64,000 nucleotides of DNA from Paraspadella gotoi (GCA_051294375.1 CM119271.1:11508227-11572226), one strand, 5' to 3'; shown: positions 46,987 through 58,451, counted from the stretch's first letter. Notes: generated from the sequence alone by a model not told the origin. Program-made: numbers and translations.

Positions 46987-47282
46987 ATCGCAAAATCCAA
47001 ATGTTTTTTACTGCAACAAAATCTTGTCTTACAAAAAACAAATCTTTTAACTTTGTTTAAATGTAGCACTCAATCTTTTGTATTGCTCATTTGTATTGCT
47101 CAATTAACATCTACACTTAGGCTTCTTTATTCTACTAAATTCGATGACGGCCTAAAAATAAATCCATGCAGCCCAATAAATCTCACAAAATCTATGACGT
47201 TAGCGACTGAAATCAATCAATTCCATTTTATTTATTTCTTTTGAATCAAAAAAAAAAATCTCCGATGAATCGAAAGAAAGTT

Positions 47283-47324
<42 letters not shown>

Positions 47325-47604
47325 TTATTTTCTTCTTCTATTTTCTTCGATTGAACTCAAAACTATTTCATTCCCTCGAGAGGCGAAAACAAATTTGTGA
47401 AAAATCGATTTTGTGAATCAACGTGAGAAGCGAGTCTTTATTCTCTTCGCTCAACCTTAACACCATAACTTTATCTTGCCCTCACCTTATCACTATCACT
47501 CTATCACTCTATCACTATATCACTATATCACCCTATCAGTTTTTAATTGCAAAAAAAAACTACAACTAAAATCAGACAACTTTATGTACCATTGTAGTTC
47601 TCTG

Positions 47605-47683
47605 AGATTAATAAACTATATTGTGAGAGAGTCTTGATTAATAAACTATATTGAGAGAGAGTCTTGATTAATAAACTATATTA
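47605..47683 (+). repeat. 33-bp tandem repeat x3
   Basis: GATTAATAAACTATATTG followed by GAGAGAGTCTT. Three copies. Confidence 0.92.
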
Positions 47684-47731
47684 AAAGCTTGCATGGACGT
47701 GCTATGTTAATATCTTGTAAAAGAGATGGAG

Positions 47732-47820
47732 GCCTTTGCCTTTGCCTTTGCCTTTGCCTTTGCCTTTGCCTTTGCCTTTGCCTTTGCCTTTGCCTTAGCC
47801 CTAGCCCTAGCCTTAGCCTG
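47732..47820 (+). repeat. (GCCTTT)10 turning into GCCTTA/GCCCTA units
   Basis: Ten GCCTTT hexamers continue in phase as GCCTTA, GCCCTA, GCCCTA, GCCTTA. On the minus strand the last units are telomere-variant-like (CTAGGG). Confidence 0.92.
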
Positions 47821-47906
47821 TTCAAAGTCAGGGATATGATAGATATTTATGATTCCAAATTAATGATAATGAATGTCACTGGAAGCAGCTGTTGAGTTTC
47901 CTTTCC

Positions 47907-47911
<5 letters not shown>

Positions 47912-47953
<42 letters not shown>

Positions 47954-47994
47954 CCGTCTCGTCTCCTTTCACCTGATTAGTTTTCCTCACCCTC

Positions 47995-48032
<38 letters not shown>

Positions 48033-48127
48033 GAACAGATTTCCTCACCCATAACTCTCTCTCTTCATTGGCTCATCTTTGCTGTCTCCCTCGGCGATCG
48101 TTAAGATATTTTTTCATGCCTTTCATC

Positions 48128-48177
<50 letters not shown>
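47912..48177. repeat. (CT)n and facing (GA)n tracts
   Basis: (CT)n 47912-47950, then (GA)n 48000-48030 and (GA)n 48132-48172. The opposite tracts 50 bp apart could pair as a long hairpin. A (CGA)n tract is at 48272-48300. Confidence 0.88.
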
Positions 48178-48179
<2 letters not shown>

Positions 48180-48430
48180 TTGATGGAAAGGTGAGTGAGA
48201 GAGAGAGACACAGCGATTATAACGAATATCAATTTCGAGGTTAACGATGTTGCTGACGAAGACAATTATAAAACGACGACGACGACGACGACGACGACGA
48301 TAAACTGACGACAACGACGACTACAACCATAAGGGGCTCATGATGTTCACGAAAAATATTTGTTTTGAATAAGAAAATAAATTAGTATTAAATATGAGGA
48401 AAATAAGAAGGAGATGAAAAAAAAGAGAGA

Positions 48431-48692
48431 NNNNNNNNNNNNNNNNNNNNNNNNNNNNNNNNNNNNNNNNNNNNNNNNNNNNNNNNNNNNNNNNNNNNNN
48501 NNNNNNNNNNNNNNNNNNNNNNNNNNNNNNNNNNNNNNNNNNNNNNNNNNNNNNNNNNNNNNNNNNNNNNNNNNNNNNNNNNNNNNNNNNNNNNNNNNNN
48601 NNNNNNNNNNNNNNNNNNNNNNNNNNNNNNNNNNNNNNNNNNNNNNNNNNNNNNNNNNNNNNNNNNNNNNNNNNNNNNNNNNNNNNNNNNNN

Positions 48693-48720
<28 letters not shown>
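48431..48720. other. 262-N gap ending in (GA)n
   Basis: N 48431-48692, then (GA)n. Another 25-N gap is at 48931-48955. A GCG/CTG repeat lies at 48776-48830. Confidence 0.95.
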
Positions 48721-48723
<3 letters not shown>

Positions 48724-49089
48724 TAAGGAATTTTTTTTCCTTCGCGCGATTTGTGATTTACGCCCAGAGATGTGGGCGGCGGCGGCGGCGGCGGCGGCTG
48801 CTGCTGCGGCGGCGGCGGTGGCGGAGGAGTAGGAGGGTGTGATTAGCGAAATTGATAAATATACAAACGAGATGACGTATGAAAGAAAAGTAAAGATAGA
48901 CAAACGGACGAATGGACAAATGAAAAAATTNNNNNNNNNNNNNNNNNNNNNNNNNTATATTGGCATGAACCAATTTCAGTTTTTGTTTAAGAAGGTCGCT
49001 TTCATCTATATTAACATCATGGAGGATGGAATCAAGGATTAATTTGTATAAAAAAGAAAAGAAGATGAAAATGAAAATTAAAGTTCTCT

Positions 49090-49780
49090 TGCTTCAAAGA
49101 GGGAAAATAAGTTGCCTAGATGACGGACACGAGGACGGAAAAGGAGAATGACGTGGGAGAGCAGCGACAAGAAACCGGATAAAGAAAGGCTGTGTTAAGA
49201 CTAGGATATTTTCAAGGCTCCGAGACGAGGGGCGAATCGTTCTCGCGTCGCGGAACGGGGGCCGATAACCGCTTCCTTTTCTGATTAGAGCGCAAGGACA
49301 TGACGCCATGTTAAATGCAGGAGGCGGTATCAGCGTTTTCATTCAAACGCCTCAAGCAGCCACCACTTCTCCCCTCGGCCCCCCCCCCCTAACGATCTTG
49401 CCTGGGTCGTTGAATTAAAAAGAGAGACGGCGCGCCCGGGACGAGAGAGAGACCGGGCGAACAAGGCGGGGGGCGAGAGAAGAAGGAGGCGGAGGGCCAA
49501 TTCTAGCCGAAAAGACCTGTTGCTTACGTGTTTTTGTCCGCAGGAGATGGAACGTGCCGGCGTTTCTCGTAAAATCTTTCCAGCACAGATTCGGCGGGCA
49601 AGTGTGATTCCGGATCAAAATCCTTTCTAGCACTGGAACACGCGGATCGCTAAGCCGGCGACATTTTTCAAGTGGCGAAAATCGCCGGCGCCGCGGCCCA
49701 TCTTCTTAAATTGCCTCCGGTTCGTATTTTTCTTCTTTTCTATTTTGCTGTGTTTAGAATATTGTCGCAGCTCCGAAACA
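49090..49780. promoter_or_regulatory. CpG-rich island within the nAChR intron
   Basis: High CpG density (CGCGTCGCGG, CGGCGCGCCCGG, CGCCGGCGCCGCGG) against an AT-rich background, with short open frames on both strands but none recognised. It could be an internal promoter or the first exon of another gene. Function not shown by the sequence. Confidence 0.4.
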
Positions 49781-50706
49781 AAAAAAAAACAATGAGGAGA
49801 TAGAGAGGGAGTGCGTTTTTGTTTGGGTTGTGACGACACCTCCCCACACTACGTATTTATTGCCGTTTTCCGGTTTTCTCTCTTCTCTCCCTCTCACTTT
49901 TCGTTTTTTTGGTTTTCTCACGGGCGACGATTTTGGTTTGGGAAATACGAACCGGAAGTTTGAGGGAGAGTTCGTTCGATGAGTGGTGAATACATATATA
50001 CTCTCTTCCAAGTTATCCTCGATGGAGACGAGAAAGAGGCTGAAATAGTTAAAGAGAGCGAGAGGAGAGTGAGTGAGAGAGGAGTGCTGAGGATGACGAG
50101 ACTTGTGTTTGGAGGTTGATGTAAGACGGAGGAGACTTAGATTGTTGGTGGCTGAAGCAGGAGCGAGTGACGGGGGTCAGCGTATCTGGGAATTTATCAT
50201 TGGGTGTACGGTTGGTTGGAGGAGGATGCAGGATTCCAGCCCATTTGTCGCCGAAACAGAACAAAATGATCAACGAAATGAATAAATATAAAGCTAAATC
50301 AGCAAAGGATGAAATAAATGATAAGGTGAGAATCAGCAATATGGAATAAATGGACAAGAAACAAGAAAAACGGGATGGAGTGAACGTACCATTCAGGATA
50401 AGTGGCATTTTGTGACGAACGTATGTTGGAAGCTTGGATGATGATGATGGAGTTGGATTGATGGAGGCAGCCGAGTCAGGGATGGACAACTTAAGCCAGA
50501 TTGATTTGGATGCTTCAGACCATAAAATGCCCCGGATACCGATGATTTTAAATGTTCATTTGCGGATTTGTTGGTCTGCGGCCTCCTGCTCCTCTCTCCT
50601 CTTCCTCTTCCTCCTCCTCCTCCCTTGTCTTATCTGACGTCCTCATCTTTTTTGTTGCCAAAATCGATTTTTCTTTGTTTCGCCAAAAAAAGTCTCTTGA
50701 CGCGAT

Positions 50707-51025
50707 GATAGAGAGAGAGATGATAGAGAGAGATATGATAGAGAGAGAGATGATAGAGAGATATGAGAGAGAAAGAGATGATAGAGAGATATGATGGAGA
50801 GAAAGATGAAAGAGAGATGATAAAAAGAAAGATGATAGGGTGAGAGATGTTGGAGACAGAGATGATAAATAGTGAGATAGCAGAGAGTTGATAAAAAGAG
50901 AGATGACAGAGAGAGATAATGATAGGGTTAGAGATGATAGAGACAGAGGTGACAGAGAGAGAGAGATGACAGAGAGAGAGAGATGACAGAGAGAGATATG
51001 ACACAGAGAGATGACAGAGAGAGAC
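50707..51025 (+). repeat. GATGATAGAGAGAGA-type repeat
   Basis: Degenerate units of GATGATAGAGAGAGA/GACAGAGAGA over about 320 bp. The Ser/Leu-rich minus-strand frames are its translation. Confidence 0.88.
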
Positions 51026-51189
51026 ATATAATACCGAAGAAAGATGAAAGCTAAGATTAAGATATGTCACTGAGCAACAGACAAGAAATGTCATACAAGA
51101 TGTGATAAATAGAAATCTTCGCCTCGAGAATTTCCTTTTATGGATTTCCTCACCAAAATTTCTTGAGGCGATGGAAGATTCTTCATTGT

Positions 51190-51240
51190 CGTTGTCGTCG
51201 TCGTTGTTGTTGTCGTCGTTGTCGTCGTCGTCGTTGTTAT
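51190..51240 (+). repeat. (GTC/GTT)n trinucleotide array
   Basis: Mixed GTCGTTGTCGTC units. A related ATC/GTC array lies at 51732-51822. Confidence 0.9.
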
Positions 51241-51940
51241 CTTGATTGTTTAATAGAAAACTGATGTAACTTTAGATAATAGGGATCTTTGTGACTTTTG
51301 TTCAATGCCTCACTTCCTTCTAGTTGGCGGGTGAGTTAATTAAGGTGAATATCTTTTCCTCACTTTCTCTTCTCTCTCTTTCTCTCTTCCTTTCTTTCTC
51401 TTCTCTTTCTTTCTCCGCCGCAGTTCGGGTGAGTGAAAGAGACTGACTGACCTTTGGTGGTCTTGAGTGAGAGAATCGGCCAGTGAGGCCGAAGAAGGTG
51501 AGGCTGTGAAATTCACGTTCAATCATTGGGATTGGAGAGTGACTCTAACAACAACAACAATAAAAACAACAACAAAAACAGCAACAAGAACAACACAAGG
51601 GAGATTCGTCTATGAGTGGTTGAATTCAGGAAATTTCAAAAATGAATTCAGATTTGAGTTCATGAATATGAATCTGTTGACTACATTCATCGTTTTGTCT
51701 GTTGGCCACAATCGTAAACGTCGGGTTCTTCGTCATCATCATCGTCGTCATCATCGTCATTATCATAATCGACATTATCATCATCATCATCGTCATCATC
51801 ATCATCATCATCGTCGTCTTCCTCGCCCCCCCCCTCTATCGGCCGCCTTCACCTTTCGGTTCTGAATTCGTTTGGATGGAATCTTTTTGCGTCGAAATCA
51901 ATTAGTAGGAAGGAGAAAAGGGGAAAGGGCAGAGAGAGAT

Positions 51941-51971
<31 letters not shown>

Positions 51972-52257
51972 GAGAGAGAGAGACAAACGTAGGAAATTAG
52001 ATGTAGAGCGGAGAAATACGGGACGTTCTAGAATGAATAAATCCCAGAATTCTCTTTACATATAATAATAAAAATACAAACTAGTTGAGATTTAAATATA
52101 GCAATAGAAAATATAGGAATGAAATATTGCATGATAAATTGTATTGTATTTCATATCATTGTTGAATTCGTTTTTGATTTGTAAAACCCTGTATTCTCGA
52201 TTGAAAGAGAAAATTTCCTTTTTTCCTTTTTGCGGAAATGAATTGGCGGAAAGCCCT

Positions 52258-52440
52258 CTCTCTCTCTCTCTCTCTCTCTCCCTCTCTCCCTTCCCTCTTA
52301 ATCTCTCTCCCATCCTCTCAATCTCTCCCTCTCTCTCTCTCCCTTCCCTCTCAATCTCTCTCCCATCCTCTCTCTCTCTCTCTTTCCCTCCCCTCTTACT
52401 CTCTCTTTCTCTCTCTCCCTCTCTCTCTCTCTATCTCTTT
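52258..52440 (+). repeat. (CT)n-rich tract with a CTCCCATCCTCTCAATC repeat
   Basis: (CT)n interrupted by a CTCCCTTCCCTCT-AATCTCTCTCCCATCC unit seen twice. Non-coding. Confidence 0.85.
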
Positions 52441-52549
52441 TCTGCCAGGAAATTCATAAGGTTAGAGAAAAGGATTTTCAAAGAAGATTAATTCTGAATA
52501 TGAAGCAACACGATTTTTCATTTTTGATCCCAAAAGGTTTTAACTTTTT

Positions 52550-52757
52550 TGGTCGGTCTGTCTATGTGCAGTCAGTCTGTCTGTCAATAGTTAGTCCGTC
52601 TATCAATAGTCGGACTATATGTCCATAGTCGGCTTGACTGTCCATAGTCGATCTCTCTGTCTGTTTGTCCTTAGCCGGTCAGTCTATCCGCAATTGGTTT
52701 GTCTGTCCATAGTCATTCTGTCAGTACGTAGTTGGTCTGTTTGTCCGCAATTGATTT
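52550..52757 (+). repeat. 22-24-bp minisatellite CTGTCCATAGTCGGT
   Basis: About nine degenerate units containing GGTCTGTCTGTCCATAGTC. Confidence 0.88.
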
Positions 52758-52970
52758 GACGATGTTATTTAAACTTTAAACTCTTAACTCACTGAGAGAC
52801 TTCAAGTCTTTTTTGGCCGATGGAGTTTTGCCAAATCTCGGAGGAAAACCTTTTCTGAGAAAGAGGACGGGCCGGGTCGCGGGTCCGGGCAAGCGGGCCT
52901 TTTCAACACTTCACCACTCACTCGCTCTCTCTCCTCTCCCCTTCTCTTTATCTCCGTCTTTCTCTCCCCC

Positions 52971-52971
<1 letters not shown>

Positions 52972-53044
<73 letters not shown>

Positions 53045-53065
53045 CCTCTCCCTTTCCCTCTCTCT
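52972..53065 (+). repeat. (CT)n microsatellite
   Basis: About 90 bp, nearly pure CT with CCCTCTCCCTTT at the end. Confidence 0.93.
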
Positions 53066-53319
53066 CTTAACTCTCTCCCTAAATCGCCCTCAACTGGGAA
53101 GTTCAAGTTTTCCCTCATTTTTCTTCCAACCGATTTTCAATCAAGACCCTTTCCGGTTCGAACCGTTAAAGTATTTCAAATTATATTTTGTTTGTATATA
53201 TTAATGTAGTTATATAGTTTATTAAAGCAGCTATACGTAAGTAAGGAGCGTGCAAAAGTCAAAACAAAATAATATGAAATTTAATATAATATTCTTAGTA
53301 TTTTAAAAAACGAATTCTT

Positions 53320-53870
53320 TTGGTTCGTGATCTTGAATTGTTTTTCACAATCAGCCTCACAGTTTTTACCTCCATTTATTTCACGCAAACAAAAGTGAGA
53401 AAATCTTGTTTTGAATCTTGCAGGGATTTTCTATCAGAGTCGGATGGAGGCCCGAAACCACCAAAGGTTGTCATCAATCATTATTACAATACTTGTACGG
53501 AATTCATACATTCTTTCCATCAAATTTCATCTCTCCAGCCCCATCTTTTATACTCCAGCAAAGAGAAAGACCAAGACAAAGAGAAAGTTCCCAAACTCAA
53601 CTACTCATTCTCAGTTTCTTCCTTTTAAGCTGTTGGTCTCTTGGGCCTTCAACTCAAGAACACAACATTGAACTTAATTTAATTGTTTGTTTCTCAAACA
53701 GTCACTCTGTAAAACAGTCTTATACACTATACAGCACCCATTCTATATTTACCCTCTTTGTCCTTAACACCCTGTACCCTTCCATTTTCATCTTTATATC
53801 TCAACACTCTGTATTCCGTATTTCTCTTTTCTCGTTTCAGTTAGAAACTTTTTCTTTTTTTTTTGAGTAA
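53320..53870 (+). other. Overlapping open frames of uncertain meaning
   Basis: All three plus-strand frames stay open across about 53420-53620 after an acceptor-like TTGAATCTTGCAG at 53422-53434. I recognise no family in any frame, so this may be chance in stop-poor sequence. It lies within a large intron of the receptor gene, antisense to it. Confidence 0.2.
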
Positions 53871-53911
53871 CGAGTTGACTCAAATAATTTTGCTCTGCCC
53901 CGTCCTTGCTC

Positions 53912-53916
<5 letters not shown>

Positions 53917-53963
<47 letters not shown>
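53917..53963 (+). repeat. (CT)n microsatellite
   Basis: About 23 units, followed by long CT-rich sequence to 54170. Confidence 0.93.
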
Positions 53964-53968
<5 letters not shown>

Positions 53969-54574
53969 TCTCTTCTCTCTCTCCTTTATCCACACCTGTC
54001 CTTTTCCCTTTTTCACGTCGATGTTTTTCTTATCTTTTTTCTTTATTTTATCTCTCTCTCTTTCTCTCTCTTTCTTTTCACTCTGTCTCCTTCAGTCAAC
54101 CACTCTCTCTCTCTCTTTCTCTCTGTCTCCATCTTTTTCTCTGTCACTATCTCCTTCTCTCACTAACTCACACTTTCGCTTTCTCCTTTTCTTTTCCCCT
54201 GAGAATTTCTAGTCTTTCCTTTTTTTTCCCTTTTTTTCCCTTTTTTCTCTTTTTTCCCCTTTTTTCACGAAATTTTGTAAAAACTTTTCCAAAAGAAAAA
54301 CAAAACAGGAAAAAAATGAGAAACTAATATCGTTAAGAATGATTGATGGATGAGGTTGATCAAGCAGCTTGCCTCTCATTGACCAATCATGGAACCGTCG
54401 GGAGGAAAAGAAAAGGAAAAGAAGAAATAGGGAGGAGGACTGGACAAAAGTGGACATCGTCTTTGGCCATTTATCTCTAACCAAGACTCTAACCCTCTAC
54501 CCAAGACCCAAAGCGACCAACGCCCTTCCTTTCCCGACAACCGCCCCCCCAACCTTACCCACTGGTTCACTTAC

Positions 54575-54661
54575 CTTTTGAATTCCGTCGTAGTCTTCTG
54601 GGTTCCAGGTGAGAAGAGCATCGCGCCACATGAATTCATAGCAGAAAGTAGATTCGAGGAG
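54575..54661 (-). CDS. nAChR exon: loop D region (WxDxxLxWNPxDY)
   Basis: This exon of 87 nt gives 29 residues, phase 0 at both ends, with donor GTAAGT. It reads LLESTFCYEF, MWRDALLTW, NPEDYDGIQK. The Trp in FMW sits where the family has the loop D Trp of the complementary binding face, and WRDALLTWNPEDY matches the conserved WxDxxLxWxPxxY block. The AG acceptor is immediately preceded on the sense strand by an almost pure (CT)n tract (plus-strand 54664-54705), so a microsatellite acts as the polypyrimidine tract. Confidence 0.92.
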
Positions 54662-54663
54662 CT

Positions 54664-54705
54664 GAGAGAGAGAGAGAGAGAGGGGGGAGAGAGAGAGAGA
54701 GAGGC
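54664..54705. promoter_or_regulatory. (CT)n polypyrimidine tract at the loop D exon acceptor
   Basis: On the gene strand this reads (CT)n-CCCCCC-(CT)n-CAG, immediately before the exon at 54575-54661. Confidence 0.7.
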
Positions 54706-54779
54706 AGAGGCAGTGGGAGAGAGAGACAGGGGAAGGAATGGGGAGAAGTAAACTAGTAAAAAAAGCTAAAAATAATTTC

Positions 54780-55070
54780 TCTCCTTCTTTCTTCATTATC
54801 TTCCTTTTCTTTTTTTCTTTCTCTCCCTCTCTATTTTCTCTCACCTCTCTTTCTCTTCCTCTCTATTTCCTCTCTCATCTCTTTCTCTCTATTTCCTCTC
54901 TCCTCTCTTTCTCTTCCTCTCTATTTCCTCTCTCATCTCTTTCTTGCTCTCTCTTTTACCTCTCTCCTCTCTTTCTCTCTCCTCTCTTTCTCTCCCTCTC
55001 TATTTCCTCTCTCCTACCTTTCTCCCCAATTCCTATCTTTCTCTCCCTCTTTCCCTCTCTCTGTCCCTAT
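54780..55070 (+). repeat. TCTCTCTATTTCCTCTCTCC tandem repeats
   Basis: Units of CTCTATTTCCTCTC(TCAT)CTCTTTCT repeated about eight times. Confidence 0.85.
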
Positions 55071-55228
55071 CTTTTCCTCAAGAAAGGTAAGACCCGTCAG
55101 CCTCCTTGCGTGGCTCAAAAATTTACGAGGATCATGAATTATTGAATTATCGCTTCGAGGAGAAAGAAGAGGAAAAATTAAACGTCGTTGAAAAATGTCC
55201 TTGCTAAAAATTGACGAAGATCTTGAGT

Positions 55229-55229
<1 letters not shown>

Positions 55230-55281
<52 letters not shown>
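55230..55281. repeat. (GA)n microsatellite
   Basis: About 26 perfect units. Confidence 0.95.
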
Positions 55282-55286
<5 letters not shown>

Positions 55287-55435
55287 ATTTACATATGAAT
55301 GCTTCAACGTTTAAATTTTTTCAAAAAGCTGAAATCATGAACCAAAAATGTCAAGGATTTGAAAAATGAGGTGATTTATGCTTCTTAGTTTCTTGGCTTA
55401 AATTCTCTCAAGGAGAAGGGAGCTTGGCAAGGGTC

Positions 55436-55560
55436 CTGGGGCGGCCTCAGGGGATCTGCTGGAGTCGAGGGGGGCCTAAGGGGGACCTGCTGGGGCCGAG
55501 GGGGGCCCGTGGGAGCCTGAGCGACCCTGTGGGGACTCGCGGGGGAATGTGGGGAAAGAT
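55436..55560 (+). repeat. G-rich degenerate repeat with G-quadruplex potential
   Basis: About ten runs of 3-6 G in 125 bp. The unit GGCCTAAGGGGGACCTGC / TGGGGCCGAGGGGG is repeated with variation. Confidence 0.8.
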
Positions 55561-55616
55561 AAAGAGAGAATTTTGCTTTCCCATCTTAAATTGACTATCC
55601 TCTTTCTACGTTGATT

Positions 55617-55672
55617 TTGCTTCCCCATTGCTTCCATATTGCTTCCACATTGCTTCCCCATTGCTTCACTTT
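55617..55672 (+). repeat. 12-bp tandem repeat CATTGCTTCCCC
   Basis: Five units of (C/T)ATTGCTTCC(C/A)C. Confidence 0.9.
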
Positions 55673-55810
55673 ATTCTCCACCTATTTGATGTCTGCAATA
55701 ATTGAGAGTCACCTTATATTACCTTTAATAACTTAGTGACGCCGTTGAGAAACTAGACTTTCTTTATTTTGCTGCGCTCACCTGTAGACTCTGTTCTTAC
55801 TCTCTTACAA

Positions 55811-55811
55811 G

Positions 55812-55876
<65 letters not shown>

Positions 55877-55877
55877 G
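55811..55877 (+). repeat. (GTT)22 microsatellite
   Basis: Sixty-seven bases of perfect GTT. Confidence 0.97.
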
Positions 55878-55947
55878 ATTCCGACCAGGAAGGAAAGGGG
55901 AGAAAAAGGCGTGGTGGAAAAGTTTTCCCTGAAAATAAGTTTCGCGA

Positions 55948-56175
55948 AGTCAAGAGGTCAAAGTTTTGAAGAGAATGAGGTTAGAAGGTCAAAGGATGAG
56001 GTTAGAAAGTCAAAAGGTCAAGAATGAGGTCAAAAGGTCAAAGAATAAGGTTAGAAGGTCAAATGGTCAAGAATGAGGTCAAAGGGTCAAAGAATGAGGT
56101 TAGAAGGTCAAAAAGTCAAAAAATGAGGTTAGAAGGTCAAAGGGTCAAAGAATAAGGTCACGGGGACAAAAAGGT
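55948..56175 (+). repeat. AGGTCA-type minisatellite
   Basis: About ten units of AGAATGAGGTTAGAAGGTCA / AAGGTCAAAG. Many copies of the AGGTCA half-site. Confidence 0.88.
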
Positions 56176-56574
56176 CACCCAATCCAAGTCTTAACAAAAA
56201 GAAAACAAAAAGGAAAGACGACGATGACGATGACGAATTTATTGACCAACGACAACAACAACAAGAGAATAAAGACAAAGAAATTCATTGTTGAAATCAA
56301 CTTTAATGTTTATCATTTTCTTTAGTTTAAAAAGAAATAAATAATTCAAGTCCCTTTGAGATTTATTTCTTCCTCATTTTATTTTATGGTTTCTAAAAAT
56401 AGACCAAGAATTATCTCTATTTTTAAATCGAGAAATTTCTTATCATTAATATTTTAAATCGAATTTGAAAAATAAAAGAAAAGAAAAGAAATGAAAAATG
56501 AAATAAAAGAAAAACGAAACGAAAAGAAAAGAATATTTATTCTCTTTAAAGAGAAAAGAAAAGGAAAGAATGGA

Positions 56575-56683
56575 AGAGAAAAGAAAAGAAAAAAAGGAAA
56601 AGAAAAGAAAAGAAAAGAAAAGAAAAGAAAAGAAAAGAAAAGAAAAGAAAAGAAAAGAAAAGAAAAGAAAAGAAAAGAAAAGA
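56575..56683 (+). repeat. (AAAGA)n pentanucleotide array
   Basis: About 20 units of AAAAG, the complement of the 42.3-kb array. Confidence 0.95.
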
Positions 56684-56689
56684 AGGGAG

Positions 56690-57660
56690 CCACGTCGATT
56701 CATAATAAAGAGGTGAATGCCTTTTAAATCTCGATTGATGATCTTCGGTTAAGACGTGAATATAATCGTCATAAAAGCTGCTTCGTCGTCGTCGTCGTCG
56801 TCGCTGTCCTTATTGTTGTTGTTGTTTTTGTTTTTTCGTTGTTGTTTTTTGCAAGGCGCTTGTACTGATTTAAACTCCTTTTACTCCATTTACGGAACAT
56901 GTACAATAAAGTGAAGTGAAAGTTTGGAATCAAAATTTAACAGTTATATCATGAAAAATATCAAATTAGTGAATACTGAATTACTGATCTGTAATTCTTT
57001 TTCTTTTTTATGTATATTGTAGCCCAGTCAGCTTATTTTGTATATCTTACTACCCTTATATAATGTCAAAATTTCAAAATGTTTTTTTAAAAATTCTGAG
57101 AAAAGATTCAGATTCCTCATAAAAAGTTGGTAAAAGAAAATATAAATCTTTTTTAAAAATTATGTCATTAAGTAGGTTAAAATTATAAAAAACTAAATTT
57201 TTAAGCTGAAAATTAAAAATATATTAAATATAGTTTTTATATTTTTGACCAACTTAATGAAAGAATTTTTAAAAAAGAATTATACTTTTTTTATATATAT
57301 CAACTTTTTGCAAAGAATTCAAATCCGTACTTAAAATTTTAAAAGTTGCATTTTAAAATATTAGCCTATTATATACTTATTACTATATATAAATATAGCT
57401 CACTGGTGCCCACTAATGTATAGAATTAAAAAATGAATTTACCAAAATATTTTTATTGGTTTTTATTTTTATGTTCTATATGATAATATATACAATATTG
57501 TACACCTTAACTTGTTTTAAACTCTCTATCTCCCCTATCGCAAAGGAGAAAACGCTCAACACCTTAACCTCTCTATTTGCCCTCTCTTGACACGGACCTC
57601 TCTCCTCTTTTCCTCTCTATCGAAACAAAATTCCACCCACGCACCTAAACCATTTTTTTT
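56690..57660. other. AT-rich intron, no gene seen
   Basis: It contains a (CGT)n tract near 56784-56803 and otherwise AT-rich sequence, including an inverted pair around TTTTTTAAAAATT near 57080 and 57265. Confidence 0.5.
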
Positions 57661-57703
57661 GTGTCTCTAGAGAGAAAAAGGAAAAACATTAGAAGACAAA
57701 AGA

Positions 57704-57705
<2 letters not shown>

Positions 57706-57756
<51 letters not shown>
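57706..57756 (+). repeat. (CT)n microsatellite
   Basis: About 25 units, flanked on both sides by AGACAAAAGAGCATC, a direct repeat bracketing the array. Confidence 0.93.
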
Positions 57757-57759
<3 letters not shown>

Positions 57760-57909
57760 GACAAAAGAGCATCGAAGGCAACGGAGATAAGCGACCGCTT
57801 GAGGCGCACGATCATCCACGGCGAAGAGTTGATGTTTTCGTCGTCTGTCTCTGTCTCTATCTTACTCTCTTTCTCTCTCTCTCTTTATCTCTTTCTATGA
57901 GACACTTTT

Positions 57910-57963
57910 CGGTCGGTCTGTCCCACTTACATTAAAAATGTTCAAATCTTGCATATAGTTGGT
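57910..57963 (+). repeat. Dispersed repeat, copy 2
   Basis: GGTCGGTCTGTCCCACTTAC, ATTAAAAATG, then ATATAGTTGGTT. It matches 6838-6938, shorter by a small internal deletion. Family unknown. Confidence 0.6.
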
Positions 57964-58130
57964 TGCTCATTTGTTAAGACAGGAAAAAACTTCAAATCTA
58001 AACGACTGCTAGCGCCGCCTTCAGGAAATCCTAAAACTATAAAGAAAAAAAGATGAGCTAAGAAAGTCACTGCGGCGCAACAGACATTTGAATTTCCCTT
58101 CTTTTTTCCTTTCTTTATTTCTTTCTCTCC

Positions 58131-58164
<34 letters not shown>

Positions 58165-58419
58165 TTTTTCTTTCTTTCTTTCTCTCCCTCTCTCTCTTTC
58201 TCTGTCCCTCGCCTTCTCGTCTTGTGAAAAAACTTCTTCAAATTTTTATCTTTTGTTTTTTGATTCTTTTATTACATTAATTATCCTTCTAAGATTAATG
58301 TTGTTTTTTCCTGAAAAAAATAAAAGAAACTTTTAACTTTGTCTTTTTCTTATTTTAAATTATTTTTTTCTCGGTTTTTAAAAAAGGTTGTGATTAAAAA
58401 CCTCTTTATTAGTGCAAAT

Positions 58420-58424
<5 letters not shown>

Positions 58425-58451
<27 letters not shown>

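Noticed and set aside
50049-50640. Possible minus-strand exons (donor AATG/GTACGTT near 50389 and acceptor GCTTCAG near 50152)
   Set aside because: Splice-like sites and phases fit, but no acceptor lies upstream, no family is recognised and the frame ends in low-complexity sequence.
53154-53165. CGGTTCGAACCG resembling a tRNA B box
   Set aside because: Isolated 12-bp palindrome with no A box or cloverleaf around it.
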